From NCBI GenBank assembly GCA_022842465.1, contig JALHPN010000023.1, forward strand, positions 1 through 62,068: a DNA stretch of 62,068 bases, given 5' to 3'. A program made the translations under genes and the position numbers. Every line of letters begins with the position of its first letter. The first letter of the stretch is position 1. This DNA is from Polyangiaceae bacterium (GTDB lineage Bacteria; Myxococcota_A; Polyangia; Polyangiales; Polyangiaceae). This document shows, one piece after another, positions 7,816 through 15,775 of this stretch. The notes under the pieces are model-generated. The model did not search any database, had not been told where the DNA came from, and saw nothing but the letters and a program-made list of their open reading frames with translations.

Positions 7816-8397
7816 TCAGCCGCCCTTGGCGGGCTCCGGCTTCTCGGCCTCGGCGCGCGGCTCGACCTCGGCGCGGAGCATGGCGAGGAGCCGCTCGCGC
7901 TCCTCCCTCGGGACATGGCCCTCCCAGGCGAAGAGCACGCGGCCGTCCTTGCCGTAGAGGAGGACGCTCGACGTGTTCCGCGCGAGCTTGACCGCGCGCC
8001 GGAACGAGCCGTCCCAGTCGCAGTAGATCGTGGCGCCGATCTTCTTGGACTCGTCCTTGATCGCGTCCTTCACGAAGCCGCGCGCGGGCCAGAAATCGTA
8101 TTGCTGGACGTCGGCGACGGGCACGAGGACCACGGACGAGCGATACCTGCCGCCGCCGGCCAGCTTCGCGAGGTCGTCCTTGAGGGCCACGTTCACCTTC
8201 GCCGACTCCTTGTCCTCGTAGAGAACGAGCGTGGGCTTGCCCTGCACGGCCTGGAGGTCGAAGGTGCGGTCGTTCGCGTCGACGACCCGCGCGGCCGGCT
8301 TCGCAGACCCGAGCGTGGGCGCCGCCTCGGCGAGGTTCGCGGTCCCGAGGACCCCGAGCGTGGCCGCAAGGACGAGACTTCTCAGGTTCGGGCTCAT
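7816..8397 (-). CDS. Exported thioredoxin-fold protein, YtfJ-like
   Basis: A 193-residue protein with a signal peptide (LVLAATLGVLGTANLAEA). The mature part resembles the YtfJ/thioredoxin-like fold: a GKPTLVLYEDKESAK strand-helix, a YRSSVVLVPVADV segment, then CDWDGSFRRAVKLARNTSSVLLYGKDGRVLFAWEG. There is one cysteine and no CxxC, so it is not an ordinary disulfide reductase. The ATG (8397) overlaps the stop of the CarH-like gene by 4 nt (ATGA, 8394-8397), so it is translationally coupled to a light/B12-sensing repressor. That link suggests photo-oxidative stress, but this is an inference. Confidence 0.75.
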   Translation of the reverse strand: MSPNLRSLVLAATLGVLGTANLAEAAPTLGSAKPAARVVDANDRTFDLQAVQGKPTLVLYEDKESAKVNVALKDDLAKLAGGGRYRSSVVLVPVADVQQYDFWPARGFVKDAIKDESKKIGATIYCDWDGSFRRAVKLARNTSSVLLYGKDGRVLFAWEGHVPREERERLLAMLRAEVEPRAEAEKPEPAKGG

Positions 8398-9422
8398 CGT
8401 CTTCCTCCTCTGCTCCGTCTCGCGGGCTCTCGCCCCGTGGGGTCTCCGACGTTGCCGCGGAGCCAGTCGCGGATCTGCGACTGCCACTCGTGCGCGTTTC
8501 CGAGCGCGACCATGCCGCCTGCCTCGAGGACGGCGGCCTGGAGCTGCGGCGCGGACGTCCCGCCGAGCACCCACGGCGTCCCGTTGCAGGCCTGACCGTA
8601 CGCCCGCATCAGCGCGCGCGCCGTCTGCGGCACGACGCACGCGGACAAGCCGACGAGCCGCGGGCTCATGCTCGCGACGGCCTCGGCGATGGCCTGTGGG
8701 GGTGTCATCGCGCCGAGGACGACGACGCGAGCGCCGCTCGCCGCCAGCTTGAGCGCGGCGCCGAGCATGCCGAGCACGTGGAGCTCGCGATCGATGCACG
8801 CGAAGACGACGAGGGGGCCCTCGGGGCGTTCGAGCGTCCGGAGCGCGGCGCGCATCGCGTACTCGAGCCGCTCGGAGAGGAGGTGCTCCGCGGCGACGGT
8901 CAGCGTGCCGTCGTCCCACCGCTTGCCGATCTCGACGAGGAGCGGTGACACGACGCGCTCGTAGAGCGAGATGGCGTCGAGCAACATCGACAGTCGCGCG
9001 AGCTCCCGATCGATCGTCGCGGCGTCGAAGCGCTGCGCGGCCGAGAGGAGCCGTGCGCGCGCGAGGTCGACGCCGTCGACGTTCGAAGCGTCGGCGGGCG
9101 CGAGGTCTTGCGGGAGCGGCGGAGTCCCGCGAACGACGCGCGCGGCCTCGGCCGGCGACACGCCCTCTTCGACGAGGAGCCGCATCCGACGGATCTGCTC
9201 GACGTCCTCGGCATCGTAGAGGCGATAGGCGGACGCGGTCCGCCGCGGCACGGGGACCCCGTACCTCCGCTCCCACGCGCGCAAGGTCGCCGCCGGCACG
9301 CCGCTCAGCTCCGCCGCGACCTGGATGCGATATGGGCCGCCGCCGAGAGGCACGGACGGGCTGCCCCCGGCCTCGTAAGAGCCCGGGACCACGTTCGCGG
9401 AACGTCGAGGGGGTTGCGACAT
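8394..9422 (-). CDS. MerR-family B12-binding transcriptional repressor, CarA/CarH type
   Basis: A 342-residue protein with the CarA/CarH architecture: an N-terminal MerR helix-turn-helix (about 30-100, GVPAATLRAWERRYGVPVPRR and YRLYDAEDVEQI), a helical light-sensing domain (about 115-195) and a cobalamin-binding Rossmann domain (about 200-325). The sensor motif W-x9-EH is intact (W169, E179, H180), and the B12-ligand region has DRELHVLG with H215. In characterised CarH proteins these residues bind adenosylcobalamin, keep the tetramer on DNA in the dark and release it on light. The gene diverges from crtI across a 50-nt region containing a repeat element. The downstream YtfJ-like gene overlaps it by 4 nt. 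I could not decide between the CarA and CarH names. Confidence 0.9.
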   Translation of the reverse strand: MSQPPRRSANVVPGSYEAGGSPSVPLGGGPYRIQVAAELSGVPAATLRAWERRYGVPVPRRTASAYRLYDAEDVEQIRRMRLLVEEGVSPAEAARVVRGTPPLPQDLAPADASNVDGVDLARARLLSAAQRFDAATIDRELARLSMLLDAISLYERVVSPLLVEIGKRWDDGTLTVAAEHLLSERLEYAMRAALRTLERPEGPLVVFACIDRELHVLGMLGAALKLAASGARVVVLGAMTPPQAIAEAVASMSPRLVGLSACVVPQTARALMRAYGQACNGTPWVLGGTSAPQLQAAVLEAGGMVALGNAHEWQSQIRDWLRGNVGDPTGREPARRSRGGRR

Positions 9423-9426
9423 CCAA

Positions 9427-9446
9427 ATGTTTGTCTAATGTTTGTT
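9427..9446. promoter_or_regulatory. Putative CarH-like operator, crtI/carH divergent promoter
   Basis: Within the 50-nt spacer between the CarH-like gene and crtI there is an 8-bp direct repeat ATGTTTGT at 9427-9434 and 9438-9445, an 11-bp period. A degenerate third unit (CTTG at 9452-9455) continues the phase. The 17-mer 9430-9446 (TTTGTC T AA T GTTTG T T) matches the minus strand of 18282-18266 (TTTGTC C AA G GTTTG C T) at 14 of 17 positions. CarH of Thermus is known to contact direct repeats with an 11-bp period, so this is a good candidate operator for auto- and cluster control. Confidence 0.65.
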
Positions 9447-9472
9447 CCGACCTTGGGCAAGGGGTGTTCGCG

Positions 9473-11020
9473 ATGAGCTCGATCGAGACCAACGAAAAGA
9501 GGCGTCCGCACGCGGTCGTCATCGGCGCCGGCTTCGGCGGGCTGGCCGCCGCCGTGCGCCTCGGCGCGCGTGGTTACCGCGTCACGGTGCTCGACCGGCT
9601 CGATGCCCCGGGCGGTCGCGCCTACGTACGTCGTCGCGGCGGATTCGTGTTCGATTCCGGGCCGACGGTCATCACCGCCCCCCATCTCTTCCAGGACCTC
9701 TGGGAGCTCTGCGGGAAGAAGATCGAGGACTACGTCGACCTGCGTCCCGTCTCGCCCTTCTATCGAATCCGGTTCGACGACGGGACGACGTTCGACTACA
9801 CGGGCGACGCTGCGGCCATGCGGCGCGAGGTGGCGAAGCTCGCCCCGGGCGACGTCCACGGCTACGAGCAGTTCGTCCGCGCGAGCGAGGACATCTTCCG
9901 CGTCGGCTTCGAGAAGCTCGCCCACGTGCCCTTCGGCTCGTGGATGGACATGGCGCGCATCGTCCCCGAGATGGTGAAGCTCGGCAGCTTCCGCTCGGTC
10001 TACGGCATGGTGTCCCGCTACGTGAAGGACGACCGCCTCCGCCAGGTGTTCTCGTTCCACCCGCTCCTCGTCGGCGGCAACCCGTTCTCCACCACGTCGA
10101 TCTACACCTTGATCGCGTTCCTCGAACGAAAGTGGGGGGTCCACTTCCCGATCGGCGGAACGGGCGCGCTCGTGAAGGGGCTCTGCGATCTCGTCGCCGA
10201 CAACGGCGGCGAGGTCCGCTGTAACGCGGGCGTCCGGAAGATCCTGATCGAGGGCCGCCGTGCGACGGGAGTGCAGCTCGAGAGCGGCGAGGTCGTCACG
10301 GCCGACCTCGTGATCTCGAACGCCGACTCCGCCTGGACGTACCGCCATCTGATCGACGCGGAGCATCGCAAGAAGTGGACCGACAAGCGGATCGAGAGTC
10401 TGCGCTACTCGATGAGCCTCTTCGTCTGGTACTTCGGGACAAACCGGACCTACGAGGACGTCGCGCACCACACGATCATGCTGGGACCGCGGTACAAGGG
10501 ACTCCTCGACGACATCTTCGAGAAGAAGGTCCTCGCGGAAGACTTCAGCTTGTACCTCCACCGCCCCACCGCGACGGATCCGGCCCTCGCCCCCGAGGGA
10601 TGCGACAGCTTCTACGTCCTGTCGCCGGTGCCGCACCTCGAGAGCGGCGTCGACTGGTCGCGGCAGGCCGAGCCCTACCGGCGGAAGGTCGCCAAGCTCC
10701 TCGAAGAGACCGTGCTCCCCGGCCTCTCGGACGCGATCGTGGAGTCCGAGGTCCTCACGCCGCAAGGGTTCCAGGATGACCTCCTCTCCTTCCGCGGCGC
10801 CGCGTTCGGGGTGGAGCCGGTGCTCACGCAGAGCGCCTTCTTCCGCCCCCACAACAAGAGCGAGGACGTCGACAACCTCTTCCTCGTCGGAGCAGGCACG
10901 CATCCGGGCGCCGGTGTCCCCGGCGTCCTCTCGTCGGCGCGCGTCGTCGACGGGCTCGTCCCGCCCGCGTCCGAGTGGCCTCTCACCGGGGAGGGCGGGG
11001 CTCTCGCCGCCGCGGAGTGA
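9473..11020 (+). CDS. crtI: Phytoene desaturase (lycopene-forming)
   Basis: A 515-residue CrtI-type FAD enzyme converting colourless phytoene to coloured desaturated carotene. The dinucleotide-binding motif is VVIGAGFGGLAAAVRLGARG near residues 15-34, and a C-terminal FAD motif LFLVGAGTHPGAGVPGVLSSA lies near 480-500. The body shows the usual signatures (GPTVITAPHLF, HFPIGGTGALVKGL, ISNADSAWTYRHL). The ATG at 9473 has a purine-rich AAGGGG about 9 nt upstream. It heads the operon crtI-crtB-cruA-like, whose junctions are 4-nt GTGA overlaps. The operator-like element at 9427-9446 sits in front of it. Confidence 0.95.
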   Translation: MSSIETNEKRRPHAVVIGAGFGGLAAAVRLGARGYRVTVLDRLDAPGGRAYVRRRGGFVFDSGPTVITAPHLFQDLWELCGKKIEDYVDLRPVSPFYRIRFDDGTTFDYTGDAAAMRREVAKLAPGDVHGYEQFVRASEDIFRVGFEKLAHVPFGSWMDMARIVPEMVKLGSFRSVYGMVSRYVKDDRLRQVFSFHPLLVGGNPFSTTSIYTLIAFLERKWGVHFPIGGTGALVKGLCDLVADNGGEVRCNAGVRKILIEGRRATGVQLESGEVVTADLVISNADSAWTYRHLIDAEHRKKWTDKRIESLRYSMSLFVWYFGTNRTYEDVAHHTIMLGPRYKGLLDDIFEKKVLAEDFSLYLHRPTATDPALAPEGCDSFYVLSPVPHLESGVDWSRQAEPYRRKVAKLLEETVLPGLSDAIVESEVLTPQGFQDDLLSFRGAAFGVEPVLTQSAFFRPHNKSEDVDNLFLVGAGTHPGAGVPGVLSSARVVDGLVPPASEWPLTGEGGALAAAE

Positions 11021-12027
11021 GCGTGCTCGCCTCGTCCGACGCCGCGCGACGTGAGAGCGAGCTCCTCGAGCGCGTCCTCCGTGCGGGCTCGAAGAGCTTC
11101 CACCTCGCGTCGCGGGCGCTCCCTCGGCGCGTCCGCGCGCCTACCCTCGCGCTCTACGCCTTCTGCCGCATGGCAGACGACGAGGTCGACGAGCCGACGA
11201 CGACCTCGGGGGCACGCGCGGGGGTCGAGACCGTGAAGCGGCGCATCGATCGTATCTACGCCTCGCGCGGGCTGGACGGCGTCGTCGAGCGGGCGTTCGC
11301 CGACGTCGTCGAGCGCTTCGCGATCCCGCGCGCGGTCGTCGACGCGCTGGCCGAGGGCATGGAGTGGGACGCGGAGGGCCGCACGTACCGCACCGTCGAC
11401 GACGTGCGGGCGTACGGCGCGCGCGTCGCGGGGACGGTGGGCGTCATGATGACCCTCATCATGGGCGGCCGCGATCCCGACGTGCTCGCCCGCGCGTGCG
11501 ACCTCGGCGTCGCGATGCAGCTCACGAACATCGCGCGCGACGTGGGCGAGGACGCGCGACGCGGGAGGATCTACCTGCCGACGGAGTGGCTCGACGCCGA
11601 AGGTGTGGACGTCGAAGCCTTCCTCCGGGCCCCGGAGCCTTCGCTCGGCGTGCGTCGCGTGACGGGAAAGCTCCTCGACCACGCCGAGGGCCTCTACGCG
11701 CGCTCGGACGACGGCGTCGCACATCTCCCTCCGGACTGCCGCATCGCGATCCGCGCCGCGCGCCTCGTCTACGCCGAGATCGGGCGCGTCGTTCGAGCGC
11801 GTGGTCTCGACGCCGTCACGTCTCGCGCGGTGGTCTCGGTGCCGCGGAAGATCTGGCTCCTCTGCTCCTCGCTCGGCGCCCGCTTCTGGCGCCCGGAGCC
11901 CCTCGAGGGAAGCCCGAGCCGCGAGGCCGGGCCGCTCGTGCGTACGGTGCCGCTCCTCGCGGCGTCGAGCGTCGGCCGCGCAGACGGCGGCGGCCTCGTC
12001 GCCGGGGGTCAGCGAGGGGGCTCGTGA
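11017..12027 (+). CDS. crtB: Phytoene synthase
   Basis: A squalene/phytoene synthase family enzyme that condenses two GGPP into phytoene. The conserved elements are the first Asp-rich segment YAFCRMADDEVDE (residues about 46-58), the later Asp-rich segment LTNIARDVGEDARRGRIYLP, and YGARVAGTVGVMM between them. The GTG at 11017 overlaps the crtI stop in GTGA, giving 336 residues. Its C-terminal 40 residues are low complexity and not conserved. It is coupled the same way to the following cyclase gene. Confidence 0.94.
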   Translation: MSVLASSDAARRESELLERVLRAGSKSFHLASRALPRRVRAPTLALYAFCRMADDEVDEPTTTSGARAGVETVKRRIDRIYASRGLDGVVERAFADVVERFAIPRAVVDALAEGMEWDAEGRTYRTVDDVRAYGARVAGTVGVMMTLIMGGRDPDVLARACDLGVAMQLTNIARDVGEDARRGRIYLPTEWLDAEGVDVEAFLRAPEPSLGVRRVTGKLLDHAEGLYARSDDGVAHLPPDCRIAIRAARLVYAEIGRVVRARGLDAVTSRAVVSVPRKIWLLCSSLGARFWRPEPLEGSPSREAGPLVRTVPLLAASSVGRADGGGLVAGGQRGGS

Positions 12028-13415
12028 GCGTCGATCGCGCACTGGCGGTCGTGCGCGAGCGCGGCGGGGACGAGCTCGCCGAGCGACTCTCCTTCCTCGA
12101 CGCGCGCGCAGGAGCGTCGCGTCGCGTCGACGACGTCCTCGCGGCGCCCGACGCGGACGCGCGGCCGGAGGTCGACGTCGTCATGGCAGGCGGCGGTCTG
12201 AGCCTGCTCGTCGCCGCGGAGCTCGCGCGCCTCGGCGTGTCCGTCGTGGTGCTCGAGCGCGCGCGTGCCGGGGTCGCGCATCGCGAGTGGAACGCGAGCG
12301 ATCGCGAGCTCCGTCCTCTGGTCGAGGCGGGCATCGTGTCCGAAGCGGAGCTCGAACGCCTCGTCGTCGCCCGATACGACGACGGCTTCTGCGCGTTCCA
12401 CGGCGGACCGGCTCGCCACGTGAGAGGCGTGCTCGACCGCGCCGTGGACGCCGGGCCGCTCCTCGCCCGCGCCCGTGCGGTCTGCGAGGAGCGAGGGGTC
12501 CGGTTCCTGGACGGCGCCGAGGTCACGGGCGCGGCCGCGTCCGAGCACGCGGTGCGGGTCGCTCATCGCGGCGGAGAGGTCCTCGCGCGCGTCATGATCG
12601 ACGCGCGTGGTGCGTCGAGCCCGTGGGCGTCGGCGGACCTCGTCTGTCCCACCGTGGGCGGCGTGATGCGCGGCCTTCGCGGGTGGGACCCGCGCGTCGG
12701 CGAGATCCTCGTCACGACGGAGGGGATCGAGGACGGGGTCCAGCACGTCTGGGAGGGCTTTCCAGGCCGCCCCGGCGCGCTCACCGTCTACCTCTTCTAC
12801 TACGCGCGCGCCTCGGCGGTTCCGCCCGGGGCGCTCGCGCGCCTCTACGCGCGTTTCTTCGAGACGCTGCCGACGTACAAGGAGGGGGAGGGAGCGCTGG
12901 AGCGGCCGACCTTCGGCTACATCCCGGGCTGGTCGCGGCTCGTGCCCGGCCCTGCGTCCCCGTCGCCGCGCATCGTCCTCGTCGGGGACGCCGCCGCGCG
13001 GCACTCGCCGCTCACGTTCTGCGGTTTCGGCTCGATGCTCCGCTCCTTCCGCCCGGCCGCCGCGTCGATCGCGTCCGCGATCGACGCGAAGCGCGCGCCC
13101 TCCCGAGACGTCGTTCCGGAGGAGCCGGTGCATGCGTTCACGGGCGCGCTGGCGCGCCTGATGGCGTCGGGCGCGATGCGCGGCGAGGCCCTGAACGCCC
13201 TCCTCGATGCGGCGTTCGCGACGCTCGAGGAGATCGGGCAGGAGACCTACGCGGATCTGCTCGCGGATCGCATGAGCGCGCAGGACTTCATGAGCTTCCT
13301 CCTCAGGACGTCGGCGAAGCAGCCGAGCGTGTACGCCCACGTCCTCCACGGGCTCGGCCCTCTCGCGTCGGCGCGCTGGGGACTGCGCGTCGCGATGCGA
13401 GCCCGCGGCGCTTGA
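12024..13415 (+). CDS. Lycopene cyclase, CruA/CruP-like flavoprotein
   Basis: A 463-residue FAD-dependent protein of the CruA/CruP lycopene cyclase family of green sulfur bacteria and cyanobacteria, which closes a beta-ring on lycopene. The Rossmann motif (VDVVMAGGGLSLLVAAELAR) is near residues 52-72. The family signature follows: HREWNASDRELRPLVEAGIV, then FCAFHGG. Late motifs are QHVWEGFPGRPG, TLPTYKEGEG and LVGDAAARHSPLTFCGFGS. It starts at GTG 12024 in a GTGA overlap with crtB. It takes the place of the CrtYc/CrtYd-type cyclases used by Myxococcus. Whether it makes one or two rings is not visible; the presence of crtC/crtD suggests one. Confidence 0.82.
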   Translation: MSVDRALAVVRERGGDELAERLSFLDARAGASRRVDDVLAAPDADARPEVDVVMAGGGLSLLVAAELARLGVSVVVLERARAGVAHREWNASDRELRPLVEAGIVSEAELERLVVARYDDGFCAFHGGPARHVRGVLDRAVDAGPLLARARAVCEERGVRFLDGAEVTGAAASEHAVRVAHRGGEVLARVMIDARGASSPWASADLVCPTVGGVMRGLRGWDPRVGEILVTTEGIEDGVQHVWEGFPGRPGALTVYLFYYARASAVPPGALARLYARFFETLPTYKEGEGALERPTFGYIPGWSRLVPGPASPSPRIVLVGDAAARHSPLTFCGFGSMLRSFRPAAASIASAIDAKRAPSRDVVPEEPVHAFTGALARLMASGAMRGEALNALLDAAFATLEEIGQETYADLLADRMSAQDFMSFLLRTSAKQPSVYAHVLHGLGPLASARWGLRVAMRARGA

Positions 13416-13863
13416 GCGCGAGGAGCTCCTCGGGGCCGCGGAAGAGGCCGTACGGAGCGGCGCCCTTCGCGTGATGGACGAGGTGCGCCGCGCGCACACG
13501 CTTGAAATACGGGAGCTTCGCGAGGAAGCCGACCGGGAGGCGCTCGTGCACGAGCCCGTCGTGGACGACGAGGTAGGCGAGGCCGAAGAGGGTCATCCCG
13601 GCGCCGATGCCGATGAGGATCGCGCCGCTCGGACGCGGCACGAGCTGACACCCGCCGATGACGAGCGCCATCGCGATGGGAGCATGGAGCGTGGAGAGGA
13701 GGTCGTTTCGTTCGAATCTGCCCGTTCTCGGGGCATGATGGGACGCGTGGATACCCCACATCGGTCCGTGCCAGATCCGTCCGTGGAGGACGCGCGCCCA
13801 CGGCTCCATCAGGCACGCCGCGAGGGCGGCGCTCACGATCCCGAGCACGATCGAGATCGTCAT
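13303..13863 (-). CDS. crtZ: Beta-carotene hydroxylase, CrtZ type
   Basis: A membrane di-iron hydroxylase of the fatty acid hydroxylase superfamily that adds 3-OH to beta-ionone rings. The His clusters are in place: HGRIWHGPMWGIHASHHAP, HDGLVHERLPVG and AAHLVHHAKG. Hydrophobic segments at about residues 3-20, 57-75 and 82-100 fit the family. The last ~30 residues are low-complexity and basic and lie in a 113-nt convergent overlap with the cyclase gene (13303-13415), so the original stop may have been lost. The ATG 13863 is only 14 nt from the divergent acyltransferase gene. Confidence 0.88.
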   Translation of the reverse strand: MTISIVLGIVSAALAACLMEPWARVLHGRIWHGPMWGIHASHHAPRTGRFERNDLLSTLHAPIAMALVIGGCQLVPRPSGAILIGIGAGMTLFGLAYLVVHDGLVHERLPVGFLAKLPYFKRVRAAHLVHHAKGAAPYGLFRGPEELLALKRRGLASRRAVPSAPTREGRARGGRGRTRSAASPTS

Positions 13864-13877
13864 GGGAGGCCCCTCTC
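13864..13877. promoter_or_regulatory. 14-nt divergent spacer holding both ribosome binding sites
   Basis: The whole gap between crtZ (minus) and the acyltransferase (plus) is GGGAGGCCCCTCTC. Read forward, GGGAGG lies 8 nt before the GTG at 13878. Read in reverse it is GAGAGGGGCC just before the ATG at 13863. Each strand therefore carries its own Shine-Dalgarno, and there is no room for promoters between the genes. Those must lie inside the neighbouring coding sequences, and the transcripts must overlap. Confidence 0.7.
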
Positions 13878-14627
13878 GTGATTCCCGCCGCGAAGGGGAG
13901 GCTCTTCAGCGCGTGGTTCGCCCGCCACGCGCGGGGACGGATCACGTCGACGTTCGGCCGTGTCCTCGTCCGAGGCCGTGCCGAGGCCGGAGACGCGCTC
14001 GCGGAGGGGCCGATCCTCGGCGTCCTGAACCACTCGACATGGTGGGACGCGCTCGTGATCCTGTGGCTCAGCGAGGTCGTCCTCGGCGTCGACGGCTACG
14101 CGCTCATGGACGCGAAGAACCTCCGCCGCCTCCCGTTCTTCGCCCGCGTCGGCGCCTTCGGGGTCGATCTCGACGACCACGGCGACGGGGCTCGAGGGAT
14201 CCGCTACGCCGTGCGCCTCCTGGATGCGCCGCGCCGGGCGGTGTGGGTGTTCCCCGAGGGCCGCGAACGCTCGCCGTTCGAGCCGCTCGAGCTCCAGCCC
14301 GGCGCCGCCGCGATCGCGCGCATCGCACGCCGGGCGAAGGTGATGCCCGTCGGCCTCCGCTACGTGTTCGGCGAGGGCGAGCGGCCCGACCTCTGGGTGT
14401 CGTTCGGGCCCGCCGAGGCCGGAGCGCGAACGGTGGAGGAGGGCCTGACGCAGCAGCGGCGCGCGCTCGAGATCGAGCTCGCGAGGATCGACCGCGCCAT
14501 CGCCGCCCGCGACGCGAGCGGCTTCGCGGCTGTCCATGCCCACGCGCCGTCGGACCTCGGCCGCCTCGCGGAGCGCCTGCTCGCGCGGCTCTTCCCGCTC
14601 CGCGGGCTCGAGCAGAAGAGCGGCTGA
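13878..14627 (+). CDS. PlsC-type acyltransferase, probably carotenoid glycoside acylating
   Basis: A 249-residue lysophospholipid acyltransferase-fold enzyme. Motif I is NHSTWWD (HX4D), motif III is VFPEGRERSPF, and motif IV is MPVGLRYV. By family this could be a 1-acylglycerol-3-phosphate acyltransferase. Its position inside the carotenoid cluster, next to a sugar transferase gene, points instead to esterifying the glycosyl group, as CruD does for chlorobactene glucoside. That role is an inference. The start is GTG 13878 with GGGAGG upstream. It converges with the glycosyltransferase gene, with a 2-nt gap. Confidence 0.8.
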   Translation: MIPAAKGRLFSAWFARHARGRITSTFGRVLVRGRAEAGDALAEGPILGVLNHSTWWDALVILWLSEVVLGVDGYALMDAKNLRRLPFFARVGAFGVDLDDHGDGARGIRYAVRLLDAPRRAVWVFPEGRERSPFEPLELQPGAAAIARIARRAKVMPVGLRYVFGEGERPDLWVSFGPAEAGARTVEEGLTQQRRALEIELARIDRAIAARDASGFAAVHAHAPSDLGRLAERLLARLFPLRGLEQKSG

Positions 14628-14629
14628 CG

Positions 14630-15775
14630 TCATCGCGCAGGCTCCACGAGCTTGCCACCCGCGCCGAGGAGGAGCTCGGTCCGGCGCCACGACACGCGAC
14701 GGGACGCGAGCGCGCAGGCGAGGGCGCCGAGGAGCGCGACGTCGGCGACGAGCGCCTGGCCGGTCGCGAGGAGGGGCGCCGCGGAGAGGCCGGCGGCGAG
14801 CCTCGCGGCGACGGCGACGGCCACCCTGACGGCGACGCCGACCGCGGACGCGACGACGACGGTGGAGTCGGACCCGAGCGTGCCGAGGACCGCGGCGAGG
14901 AGGAGTACGGGCGCTGGCGCGAGCAGGAGCGGATAGGTGGCGAGCAGCGCCGTGCGCTGCGCCCGGACGACCTGGAGCCAGCGCACGTAGCGCGCATGCA
15001 CGTCCGCGAGCGGGCGCTCGGCCGCACGAGATCGGGCGACGAGAGAGGAGGCGACGACGCGGAGCCCCCGCGCCTGGAGTCGGCGAGCGAGCTCCATGTC
15101 TTCGCCGAGATGCGTGCGGAGCGCGTCGAACCCGCCGACGGCTTCGAGCGCCTCGCGGCGGATCGCGAAGAGCTTGCCGACCATGCCGTTCGGATCGATG
15201 CCGGCGAGGAGCGGGAACGCGTGGAGCGACGCGTCGAGGACGGCGTGGGAGACCGCGTCGCCGGCGAGCGCGACCTCGCCGGCCTCGACCGGTGGCGCCC
15301 AGACCGCGCCGACGGTGGGGTCGTCGAGCTCCGCGACGAGCGCCGTCAGATCGACCCCCGCGAGATCGACGTCCGAGTCGGCGACGACGATGACGTCACG
15401 CCCCCGCGCGCCGCTCGCGAGCGCGAGCGCACGCGCGAGCTGGTCGACCTTGTGGTTCGGACCGACGGCGCGCGTCTCGACGAGGTTCGCCGTCAGACCG
15501 CGCTGGTGTAGGTCGAGCACGGCGATCCCGGCTGCCGGAGTCGCGAGGTCCGCGTACGTGCCGACCGCGAGCACGACGCTTCGCGCGCCGCCCGTCTCCG
15601 CGAGGCGGCCTGCGAGGTCCGGCTCGGCGCCGGCGCACGGGCGGAGGAGGACGACGTCGTCGAGCGACCTCGACGCTGGCGGCGCTCGCCGCGTGCGCAG
15701 GAGGAGCTTCGCGACGGCGAGCGACGCGCACGCGGTGTAGATCGCGACCCAGAGAGCCGTGACGAGGCCGATCAC
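14630..15775 (-). CDS. Membrane glycosyltransferase, family 2/21-like, carotenoid cluster
   Basis: A 381-residue integral membrane GT-A glycosyltransferase. One N-terminal TM helix (residues 2-22) precedes the catalytic domain: LLRPCAGAEPDLAGRL, the metal motif VADSDVD, NGMVGKLFAIRREAL, and GEDMELARRLQARG plus RYVRWLQVVRAQR, which is the Q/RxxRW-like motif. Hydrophobic helices follow. It resembles ceramide glucosyltransferases and, functionally, CruC of green sulfur bacteria, which glucosylates the tertiary OH made by CrtC. The GTG 15775 overlaps the crtC stop in GTGA. It is the last gene of the crtD-crtC-GT operon. Confidence 0.85.
   Translation of the reverse strand: MIGLVTALWVAIYTACASLAVAKLLLRTRRAPPASRSLDDVVLLRPCAGAEPDLAGRLAETGGARSVVLAVGTYADLATPAAGIAVLDLHQRGLTANLVETRAVGPNHKVDQLARALALASGARGRDVIVVADSDVDLAGVDLTALVAELDDPTVGAVWAPPVEAGEVALAGDAVSHAVLDASLHAFPLLAGIDPNGMVGKLFAIRREALEAVGGFDALRTHLGEDMELARRLQARGLRVVASSLVARSRAAERPLADVHARYVRWLQVVRAQRTALLATYPLLLAPAPVLLLAAVLGTLGSDSTVVVASAVGVAVRVAVAVAARLAAGLSAAPLLATGQALVADVALLGALACALASRRVSWRRTELLLGAGGKLVEPAR

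Noticed and set aside
7816..9522. A 568-residue protein combining YtfJ-like and upstream sequence
   Set aside because: The upstream half is the shadow of the CarH-like gene in another frame; the signal peptide places the real start at 8397.
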